Shown piece after piece: positions 24,833 through 32,060 of a stretch of DNA of 34,606 nt. Position 1 is the first letter of the stretch, and every line of letters starts with the position of its first letter. Origin of the DNA: Zavarzinella formosa DSM 19928 (GTDB taxonomy: Bacteria; Planctomycetota; Planctomycetia; Gemmatales; Gemmataceae); contig NZ_JH636442.1 of the NCBI RefSeq assembly GCF_000255705.1, forward strand, positions 1-34,606. The letters run 5' to 3'. The position numbers were made by a program, and so were the translations under genes. The notes under the pieces were generated by a model. It ran no database searches and was not told where the DNA came from. It saw only the letters and a list, made by a program, of their open reading frames with translations.

Positions 24833-26881
24833 ATGAAGTCCCGCCTTGCCCGACTGAACATCACCACGCTCGAAGACCGCACCGTGCCCGCCGTGTTTGG
24901 CAACACTTGGGTTGAACCGGGCAGCCTCTCGGTGAGCTTTGTTCCCGATGGCACAACCGTCGGCTCCACCACCTCGACGCTGTTTTCCACGCTGAACCAA
25001 AACATGGCGACGAGTGTGTGGCAAGCGGACATTCTGCACGCCTTTCAAACGTGGGCTGGCAACGCCAATATCAACGTCCATCTGACCGGCGACGACGGTT
25101 CGGCCCTCGGTTCGGAGGCGCCGTTGGAGGGAAGCCTGAAGGTGGGTGATTTCCGAATCTCGGCCCGACCACTGTCCACTTCAGAGTTGGTCATCACCAA
25201 CACCTTCGACCTGACGAATTCGCTGGCTGGCGACATCATTATCAACAGCAACTATCAGTTTTCGCACGGCGGCGGGAACGGCACTTACGATCTGTACACG
25301 GTGCTGATGCAGGAAACCGGGCACGCCTTCGGGATCAATAACTCGCCGAACCCCGCCTCGGTGATGTACGAATATTACTCCACCCCCAAGACCGGGCTGG
25401 ATGTTTCGGATGTCGCTTCGATCCAAAGCCTGTACGGTGCCCGTGAACCGGATGCCCAAGAAGGGGCTGGTGGAAACAACACCCTGGCCACGGCCTCCAA
25501 GATTTCCACTCTGGACAGTTTGCTGAACCTGAGTTCGCTCTCCATTGCCCAATCGCGGATTGAGGGAGATGTTCAAAACTCCACGGATGTTGATTATTAC
25601 AAGTTCACCACGACCCTGCCGATTCTGAGCAGTTCCATTGTCTTCAAGGTTTCCCACACCAGCCTCCTGCAAGGTTCTGTGCGGTTGCTCGACAGTTCCG
25701 GCCGTGTGGTGGCCAGCGCCGTGGCGACGGCGCCCGGCCAGGACATCAAGTTGAACGTGTCGCTGGGATTGCTCAAGACCTACTACATCGAAGTGCGGGC
25801 GGCGGCCGGCGCCGGGGATTACTCGGCCGGGGGCTACAAACTGGCCATCGGGTCCAACGCCGCTGACTTGTTGAACCTCCCGTTGAATTCACATTTCGTG
25901 AACTCGACCGGCAAAGCCATCCTTTCGTTGAACGAACCTCTGTCGATCTTGGGCGGCGGCCCGGAAGTCAACCTTGGCAACGCCCGGCCCTCGGCCGATG
26001 CCCGGTGGGATTTCTCGGGAACCGGCACTTTCCTGACCAGCCTTGATGTTGACACCTACGGCGTCCACACCAACGCGGACACCGGGTCGATCATGGAAGT
26101 GGCGATCTGGTCCAGGGACATGGACAGAATCATGCCGTCCCTGACTGTCTTGGGGCCGAACGGAAAAGCGGTTCCGTTTGAAGTCTTGAAGCAAAACGAT
26201 TACTGTTTGACGATTCAAGTTCGCGGAATCATGGCGAACTCCGATTACACCATCCGGGCCGCCTCGGGGTCATTCTCCCTGGCGTCGGCCGTTTATGGAT
26301 TGGGGATTGACTTCCGAACGGCCTCCATTGATCTGACTCAACTGGCGAAAGCTCAGTTGTCTGATCCGGCGTCGGTGTTCACACAGACGGTTTCGCTGGA
26401 GATGACCAAGAATGTGCATCTCAAACTCTCGGCCGATGATGTGGCCAACCAAGGCCAGGGCGTCCAGTTAGATATCATCGATGCCGACGGGAACGTGATC
26501 GACACCTTGGTGGCGATGGCCGGGCAAACTTCCGTGGCCGATGTGATCCTGTTGGACGGAACTTATACCTTCCGATACTCGGTGCTCGCCCCTGTCAGCG
26601 GGCCGTGGTCAAGCATCGGTTTTGAACTGGATTACCTGCTGACGTCCGATCCGATGGGGCCACAGATGATGGACCCGTCCTCGTCCCCCTCGTCCCCCAC
26701 GGGCACCAAGTCCGCCACGGCCTCCAAGACGGCAGTCCCGCCTTCTTCCAGTTCGAGCACGACCACCACCACATCGCCTCCTTCGAGTTCAACCACCACT
26801 CCGCCCCCGAGTAGCACCTCGTCGCCTCCGGCCTCTTCCCCGCCGGCAACGACGAAGGACAACACGACGTACTACATGTGA
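24833..26881 (+). CDS. Secreted matrixin-like protein with PPC-like domain; zinc site degenerate
   Basis: The protein is 682 aa. The N-terminus MKSRLARLNITTLEDRTVPA is a motif (LExRxxPA) found on many planctomycete surface proteins rather than a classic signal peptide. Residues 25-205 are matrixin-like, ending in SVMYEYY (Met-turn M178) and DVASIQSLYG. The zinc motif expected as HExxHxxGxxH/D reads QETGHAFGINN (160-170), so two of three ligands are replaced (Q160, N170) while E161 and H164 remain. A PPC-like beta domain follows (about 242-340, IEGDVQNSTDVDYYKF), then a second beta-rich region (345-600). Residues 605-677 are Ser/Thr/Pro-rich low complexity, possibly a stalk. No Shine-Dalgarno is seen. 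The protein is probably a binding protein rather than a protease. Confidence 0.75.
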   Translation: MKSRLARLNITTLEDRTVPAVFGNTWVEPGSLSVSFVPDGTTVGSTTSTLFSTLNQNMATSVWQADILHAFQTWAGNANINVHLTGDDGSALGSEAPLEGSLKVGDFRISARPLSTSELVITNTFDLTNSLAGDIIINSNYQFSHGGGNGTYDLYTVLMQETGHAFGINNSPNPASVMYEYYSTPKTGLDVSDVASIQSLYGAREPDAQEGAGGNNTLATASKISTLDSLLNLSSLSIAQSRIEGDVQNSTDVDYYKFTTTLPILSSSIVFKVSHTSLLQGSVRLLDSSGRVVASAVATAPGQDIKLNVSLGLLKTYYIEVRAAAGAGDYSAGGYKLAIGSNAADLLNLPLNSHFVNSTGKAILSLNEPLSILGGGPEVNLGNARPSADARWDFSGTGTFLTSLDVDTYGVHTNADTGSIMEVAIWSRDMDRIMPSLTVLGPNGKAVPFEVLKQNDYCLTIQVRGIMANSDYTIRAASGSFSLASAVYGLGIDFRTASIDLTQLAKAQLSDPASVFTQTVSLEMTKNVHLKLSADDVANQGQGVQLDIIDADGNVIDTLVAMAGQTSVADVILLDGTYTFRYSVLAPVSGPWSSIGFELDYLLTSDPMGPQMMDPSSSPSSPTGTKSATASKTAVPPSSSSSTTTTTSPPSSSTTTPPPSSTSSPPASSPPATTKDNTTYYM

Positions 26882-26981
26882 CCACTGGCGACGTGAAACG
26901 ACCAATCCATTAATTCGCCTTGCTCAATTTTCACACCAGCCGGGTGATTTTCGCCGAAACTCCGACTGAACCGCCGCTTCG

Positions 26982-27010
26982 GCCTGACCTCATGTAAGAT
27001 GAGGTCAGGC
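26982..27010 (+). terminator. Perfect 12-bp hairpin between matrixin-like and DUF1549 genes
   Basis: GCCTGACCTCAT (26982-26993) and ATGAGGTCAGGC (26999-27010) are exact reverse complements around GTAAG. Only AATTT follows, so termination would be weak. It lies 100 bp past the matrixin-like stop and 20 bp before the DUF1549 start. It could instead be an operator or leader hairpin. Confidence 0.5.
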
Positions 27011-27030
27011 AATTTCTCGCGGATGGTCGT

Positions 27031-29424
27031 ATGATCCGTTTCTCTCTTCTGTTGATGGTCCTGACGGTGGTCGGGGGGCCTTCGGCCTTCGCGGTCGATG
27101 TGGATTTCTCTCACCAGATCGTGCCGGTCTTCAAGCAATACTGCGCCGAGTGCCACGCCGGGGACAAGAAGAAGGGAAGCTTCTCCCTCAACACCCGCGA
27201 ATCAACGCTGGCCGGCGGGGAAGCCGGCAAGGCCGTGACGCCGGGCAAATCGGCCCAGAGCGAATTGCTGAAGCGAATCACCACGACCGATGCCAAGCTT
27301 CGGATGCCCCCCAAGGGTCCGGCCGTGCCGGCTGACAAAGCCGCCTTGGTCAAGGCATGGATCGACGAAGGGGCCAAATGGGAGGATGGGTTCTCCTTCG
27401 GCAAGAAGGTCTACGAACCACCATTGAAGCCGCGTCGTCCCGAACTGCCCGCCGCCGCCGATGGGCGCTCGCATCCGCTTGATCGCATCATTGATGCCTA
27501 TTTCGCCAAGAACAAACAATCCCGCCCGGCGTTGATTGACGACGCCGGGTTCTATCGCCGTCTCTCGCTCGATCTCCACGGCTTGCTGCCGGACCCCGCC
27601 AAAGTGCGGGAGTTCGTTCGCAATCAACAACCGGACAAACGCGCTCAACTGGTTCGACAACTGCTTGCCGAGGACACCGCGTATGCCGAGCATTGGTTGA
27701 CGTTTTGGAATGACCTCCTGCGAAACGATTACAGCGGCACCGGCTTCATCACCGGCGGCCGCAAGCAGATCACGCCGTGGCTGTATCGGGCGTTGATCGA
27801 CAATAAACGCTATGACCAGATGGTTTCCGAATTGGTGGCCCCCAATGCCGATTCGGATGGCTTTGCGATGGGCATCCGCTGGCGCGGCGAGGTGAACAGC
27901 AGCCAGACGGTCGAGGTGCAATACGCCCAAAACGTGGCCCAAGCGTTTCTTGGCATCAACTTGAAATGTGCCTCCTGCCACGACAGTTTCATTGATCGCT
28001 GGAAACTGGACGAAGCCTATTCCATCGCCGCCGCCTATTCGACCACCCCGCTGGAAATCCACCGTTGCGACAAGCCGACGGGCCGCAAAGCAACCCCGGC
28101 GTGGCTCTTCCCGGAACTCGGGCAGATCACCGCCACCGCCCCGCAACCGGAGCGATTGAAGCAACTGGCCAAACTCATGACCCACCCGGAGAACGGCCGG
28201 CTCACCCGGACCATCGTCAACCGCTTCTGGCATCGGCTCATGGGCCGCGGCATCGTCCATCCGGTGGATGCCATGCAAACCGAGCCGTGGTCGGCCGATC
28301 TGCTCGACTATCTGGCCGTCGATCTTGCGGACAACAAACACGACTTGAAGAAGACGCTGGAGTTGATCGCCACTTCGCAAGCGTACCAAATGAAGACGGT
28401 CACAACGGCGGAGGCGACGCCCTATGTGTTCGCCGGGCCGATTGCCAAACGAATGACGGCCGAGCAATTTGTCGATTGCGTCTGGCAGATCACCGGAACC
28501 GGGCCAAATGCCATCGACGCGGCTGTCACTCGTGGCAAACCAACCCAAGCGGCGATTGATTCCATCGAACTGAACGGACAATTGCTCCGCTTGCCCGAGT
28601 CACCGAAAACAGGCGGCAACGGCAGCCCGTCAATCACTCTTCGCGGTGTGGCCACGTTAAAATCGATTCCCAAAAAACCATTGATCGTGTTGGCCGACGC
28701 CGGAAAAATGGCGTTGGTGGTGAACGGCCAGCCGGTCAAAGACCCGCAGATTGTTCAGCGCGAAAACGGGGTGACGGTGTTCAACGCCCCCGGACTCAAA
28801 GCCGGTGAGAACGAAATCCTGTTGAGCGGCCCGGTCACCCCGGCGGGTCTTTACTTCCAGATCATCTCTGGCTTCAAGGGAGAGGTTGAGACACCTGCGG
28901 AGATCACTTGGAAATGGGCCGCAACCGCCGTCGACGCCAAGGGAAAGCTGACCAACCCGAAAGCCGAGTGGGCGGTGATTGAGGCCAAATCACCTCTCGA
29001 AAAAACCGATTGGTTGAACATTGTTCGCAAGTTGACAGCCGGTGTGCGGGAATCCAATTCCCTGTCGGTTCGTTCCAGTCTGGTGAAAGCGGACTTCCTG
29101 ATGCGTTCCCTCGGTCGGCCGAATCGGGATCAGATTGTCACCATGCGGCCCACGGAGTTGACGACACTCGAAGCCATTGACCTCGCCAATCACCCGATTT
29201 TGACGGACACACTGGAACGCGGGGCCAAGAATATTGTCGCCCGTAAATGGGCCTCGCCTGATGAACTGATTGGCTGGCTCTATCAATTCGCCCTGTCCCG
29301 GTCGCCGGGCGCCAGTGAGGCCGCTTTGGCCCGTGAATTGTTGGGGACACAACCCACCGAGACGCGCGTGCAGGATTTGCTTTGGGCAGTCATCATGCTC
29401 CCGGAATTTCAACTGATCCACTAA
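27031..29424 (+). CDS. DUF1549/DUF1553 protein with planctomycete cytochrome domain
   Basis: The protein is 797 aa. Signal peptide 1-21 (MIRFSLLLMVLTVVGGPSAF) is followed by a planctomycete cytochrome C (PSCyt1) motif CAECH (38-42), then GDKKKGSFSLNTRESTLAGGEAGKAVTPG. The DUF1549 domain (about 150-345) contains a second CxxCH, C313-A-S-C316-H317, in LKCASCHDSFIDRW. The DUF1553 region follows (about 385-797), with LTRTIVNRFWHRLMGRGIVHPVDAMQ and a C-terminal ARELLGTQPTETRVQDLLWAVIMLPEFQLIH. The two CxxCH motifs suggest covalent haem. Such proteins are periplasmic and form pairs with DUF1501 proteins. Here the DUF1501 gene starts 19 bp downstream. Function of the pair is unknown; polysaccharide or sulfate-ester use is often assumed. 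Confidence 0.92.
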   Translation: MIRFSLLLMVLTVVGGPSAFAVDVDFSHQIVPVFKQYCAECHAGDKKKGSFSLNTRESTLAGGEAGKAVTPGKSAQSELLKRITTTDAKLRMPPKGPAVPADKAALVKAWIDEGAKWEDGFSFGKKVYEPPLKPRRPELPAAADGRSHPLDRIIDAYFAKNKQSRPALIDDAGFYRRLSLDLHGLLPDPAKVREFVRNQQPDKRAQLVRQLLAEDTAYAEHWLTFWNDLLRNDYSGTGFITGGRKQITPWLYRALIDNKRYDQMVSELVAPNADSDGFAMGIRWRGEVNSSQTVEVQYAQNVAQAFLGINLKCASCHDSFIDRWKLDEAYSIAAAYSTTPLEIHRCDKPTGRKATPAWLFPELGQITATAPQPERLKQLAKLMTHPENGRLTRTIVNRFWHRLMGRGIVHPVDAMQTEPWSADLLDYLAVDLADNKHDLKKTLELIATSQAYQMKTVTTAEATPYVFAGPIAKRMTAEQFVDCVWQITGTGPNAIDAAVTRGKPTQAAIDSIELNGQLLRLPESPKTGGNGSPSITLRGVATLKSIPKKPLIVLADAGKMALVVNGQPVKDPQIVQRENGVTVFNAPGLKAGENEILLSGPVTPAGLYFQIISGFKGEVETPAEITWKWAATAVDAKGKLTNPKAEWAVIEAKSPLEKTDWLNIVRKLTAGVRESNSLSVRSSLVKADFLMRSLGRPNRDQIVTMRPTELTTLEAIDLANHPILTDTLERGAKNIVARKWASPDELIGWLYQFALSRSPGASEAALARELLGTQPTETRVQDLLWAVIMLPEFQLIH

Positions 29425-29443
29425 CCACGGGAGGAAACTCTCC

Positions 29444-30889
29444 ATGCCGATATTCAACGAAGAACATCACGAAACCCGCCGCGATTTCGTCCGCCGCATG
29501 GTCGCCGCCGGGGTGGCCGCATGGGGGGCGGGCGAGCCTCGGCTATTGTCGGCCGCCGAGGGAAAGATCCAGCATCCCAAGCCGACAGCCGATTCCTGCA
29601 TCCTAATCTGGATGGCCGGGGGCATGGCTGCCCCGGACACGTTTGACCCCAAGAGGTATGTTCCCTTTGAGGTTGGCGTTCCGGTGGCCAAGGTGATGAG
29701 CACCTTCCCGAGCATCGACACCTCGGTGGACAATATCAAGATCACCAAGGGGCTGGAAAACATCGCCAAGGTGATGGACCGGGCGACGTTGATCCGTTCG
29801 CATGTGCTGCCGGACTTGGGGAGCATTCTCCATAGCCGACACCAGTATCACTGGCACACGGGTTATGTCCCGCCGCAGACGGTGGCTGCCCCGCACATCG
29901 GGTCGTGGATGGCGAAAGTCCTCGGGCCGCGCAACCCGGTGATGCCCGCGTTTGTGAACATCGGCCAGCGGTTGGAAGGCATCGGCGAGGTGGAGGAAAT
30001 CAAAGCCTTCACAACGGCCGGTTTCTTCGGCAGCGAGTTTGGCCCGATGAACCTCCCTTATCCGGATGATGCCGCGAAGGCTGTGCGGCCGCCGAAGGGA
30101 ATGCAACCCGGCCGGTTTGAGGACCGCTACAAGTTCTACCGCAAGCTCGTCGATCAGCATCCCGACCGTGACCGGATGAGCGACCACCAACAAGAGTCAT
30201 TCTTGCGGGCGATGGACAACGCCCATCGGCTGTTGGGTTCCAAGGAACGCGAGGCTTTCGACATCTCGCTGGAACCGAAAGACAACTTCGACAAATACAA
30301 CACCGGTCGGTTCGGACAGGGATGTTTGCTGGCCCGGCGACTGGTCGAGGCTGGCGCGCGGTTTGTGGAAGTGACGACTGAATACATCCCGTTCGTCCAC
30401 TGGGACACCCACGTCAGCGGGCACACGACCCTGACCGAATTGAAGAAACAAATCGACCGGCCGATTGCCCAACTCATCCTTGATTTGGAAGCCAAGAAGC
30501 TGCTGGACCGAACATTGGTCATTATTGCCAGCGAGTTTAGCCGGGACATGATTATCGAAGGCGTCCCCGGTTCCACGGCCAAGGATCAGGCGACGGCCCC
30601 GACGGACATTCTGAAGGAAATGAAACACTACGGTCAGCACCGCCACTTCACCGGGGCCAGTTGCGTCGTGATGTTCGGCGGTGGCGTGAAGAAGGGGTTC
30701 CTCTATGGTGAGTCAGCGGCCGAACGGCCGTGCATTGCCACCAAAAACCCGATCAGTGTGTCAGATATGCACGCCACGCTCTTTTCTGCAATGGGGGTCA
30801 GCCCCCAAACGGCCTACGACGTGGAACAGCGACCGTTCTATGCCACTAACGATGGGAAGGGAAAAGCCGCCAAAGACATCTTCGCCTGA
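29444..30889 (+). CDS. DUF1501 protein paired with the DUF1549/DUF1553 gene (Tat signal)
   Basis: The protein is 481 aa, ATG 29444 with GGGAGGA 8 nt upstream. The N-terminus ETRRDFVRRMVAAGVAAWGAG is a twin-arginine signal. DUF1501 landmarks are ILIWMAGGMAAPDTFDPK, NTGRFGQGCLLARRLVEAGARFVEV, WDTHVSGHTT and VMFGGGVKKGFLYGES. Where the other DUF1501 copy has GEFGRTP and GRDHW, this one has ASEFSRDMIIEG and YGQHRHFTGAS, so it belongs to a different branch. It follows the DUF1549/DUF1553 gene after 19 bp and is almost certainly co-transcribed. It is exported, and the activity is unknown. Confidence 0.9.
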   Translation: MPIFNEEHHETRRDFVRRMVAAGVAAWGAGEPRLLSAAEGKIQHPKPTADSCILIWMAGGMAAPDTFDPKRYVPFEVGVPVAKVMSTFPSIDTSVDNIKITKGLENIAKVMDRATLIRSHVLPDLGSILHSRHQYHWHTGYVPPQTVAAPHIGSWMAKVLGPRNPVMPAFVNIGQRLEGIGEVEEIKAFTTAGFFGSEFGPMNLPYPDDAAKAVRPPKGMQPGRFEDRYKFYRKLVDQHPDRDRMSDHQQESFLRAMDNAHRLLGSKEREAFDISLEPKDNFDKYNTGRFGQGCLLARRLVEAGARFVEVTTEYIPFVHWDTHVSGHTTLTELKKQIDRPIAQLILDLEAKKLLDRTLVIIASEFSRDMIIEGVPGSTAKDQATAPTDILKEMKHYGQHRHFTGASCVVMFGGGVKKGFLYGESAAERPCIATKNPISVSDMHATLFSAMGVSPQTAYDVEQRPFYATNDGKGKAAKDIFA

Positions 30890-30926
30890 TATCCCATTCA
30901 CGCGCCCATGCTGTATTTTGCGCCGT

Positions 30927-30943
30927 CCGCCACATCCGGGCGG
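30927..30943 (+). terminator. Weak hairpin after the DUF1501 gene
   Basis: CCGCC and GGCGG enclose a 7-nt loop, and a short T-run (ATTTTC) follows several bases later. The stem is only 5 bp, so this is a possible terminator only. The remaining 150 bp before the SYLF gene show no good promoter pair; TACAAT at 31008-31013 is a possible -10 box. Confidence 0.25.
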
Positions 30944-31101
30944 CCTCCCATTTTCCCTAATCAGCACATCCCGCAGGCTCGGCCGCAAGCCTTGTTTTTG
31001 TCGTTTTTACAATCGCAACATCGGCCCACCCTTTGCAGTATGTTCCTTCGGCGGGACAACCAACCGCCATCGAACGATCAAACCTCTCACGGGAGATTCA
31101 A

Positions 31102-31869
31102 ATGAGCCGATTCTTGTTATCTGCACTGGTGCTGGCGGGCTTTGCCGCCCAACCGCTGATGGCCGGCCCGCCCACACCGTCGTCGACCTTGGCGGACGCC
31201 AACATCGTGCTTGAAGAGCTGGCCGGTATTCCGCTCAAGGGCATTCCTCCCGCCTTGCTGGCCGATGCCCAAGGGGTGGCGATCATTCCCCGCGTCATCA
31301 AAGCCGGGTTCATCCTGGCGGGTCGCGGCGGGCACGGTGTCGTCCTGGCGAAAGACAAAGAAGGCAAGTGGAGCGTACCGACGTTCATCCACCTCGGCGG
31401 CGGCAGCATCGGCCTCCAAGCCGGTGTCGAATCGACCGATGTGGTGCTGGTGTTCCGCACCCGCAAGAGCTTGGATTCCGTGATGGAAGGCAAGGACAAG
31501 CTGACCCTTGGCGGGGATGCCTCCATCGCCGCCGGCCCAATTGGCCGGGAAGCCGCCGCCGGGACGGACCTGAAGCTGGAGGCCGAAATCGTTTCCTACT
31601 CCCGCAGCCGCGGCTTGTTCGCCGGTGTGTCCCTCAACGGGGCGGTGATCGGTAACGACCGGGACGGCAACGCTTGGTTTGCCAAACATGCCTCGCGGGA
31701 AGACCTCAAAAACGCCGGGGCCTTGCTGACCCGGTTGACGCAAATGAGCGCCACCACGCCGACGGCCAAGCTGATCCTCCCGCCGACTTCCCCGCCGCCG
31801 CTTCCCCCGGTGACGGGTCCGAGTCCGCTGCCTCCTCCTCCGCTTCCGCCGCTGCCGGGCCAGCCGTAA
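31102..31869 (+). CDS. SYLF (Ysc84-type) lipid-binding domain protein, secreted
   Basis: The protein is 255 aa. A signal peptide (MSRFLLSALVLAGFAAQPLMA, 1-21) is followed by a SYLF domain (about 32-200): ANIVLEELAGIPLKGIPPALLADAQGVAIIPRVIKAGFILAGRGGHGVV, then PTFIHLGGGSIGLQAGVESTDVVLVF and SYSRSRGLFAGVSLNGAVIGND. SYLF domains bind lipids in eukaryotes; bacterial homologues are secreted proteins of unknown role. The last 35 residues are Pro-rich (PPTSPPPLPPV...PPPPLPPLPG). ATG 31102 has GGGAGA about 5 nt upstream; the frame extends back to 31033. A strong terminator follows, so this is probably a single-gene transcript. Confidence 0.9.
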   Translation: MSRFLLSALVLAGFAAQPLMAGPPTPSSTLADANIVLEELAGIPLKGIPPALLADAQGVAIIPRVIKAGFILAGRGGHGVVLAKDKEGKWSVPTFIHLGGGSIGLQAGVESTDVVLVFRTRKSLDSVMEGKDKLTLGGDASIAAGPIGREAAAGTDLKLEAEIVSYSRSRGLFAGVSLNGAVIGNDRDGNAWFAKHASREDLKNAGALLTRLTQMSATTPTAKLILPPTSPPPLPPVTGPSPLPPPPLPPLPGQP

Positions 31870-31933
31870 GCCTTGGAGCATCGAACGACTTTAAGCGATA
31901 CACCTTGGGCAGATTTGGAAAATGTTTCAGCTC

Positions 31934-31969
31934 AAAGAACCTCCCCGGCAAAACCGGGGAGGTTCTTTT
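31934..31969 (+). terminator. Rho-independent terminator after the SYLF gene
   Basis: A 15-bp perfect stem (31934-31948 and 31954-31968) with a CAAAA loop ends in GGTTCTTTTC. It lies 65 bp past the SYLF stop. Its base, AAAGAACC/GGTTCTTT, is the same as in the hairpin at 1054-1103. Confidence 0.9.
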
Positions 31970-32060
31970 CTTCCCATACTCTTCACGCGAACTCGATAGA
32001 TCAACTCCCTGCCAACATTGCGCAGCCGCGTAATTTCCCACCTGCCTTGGAGACGCTTCC

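Noticed and set aside
27202-28581. 459-codon open frame on the minus strand opposite the DUF1549 gene
   Set aside because: Antisense to conserved domain sequence, with no recognisable protein features.
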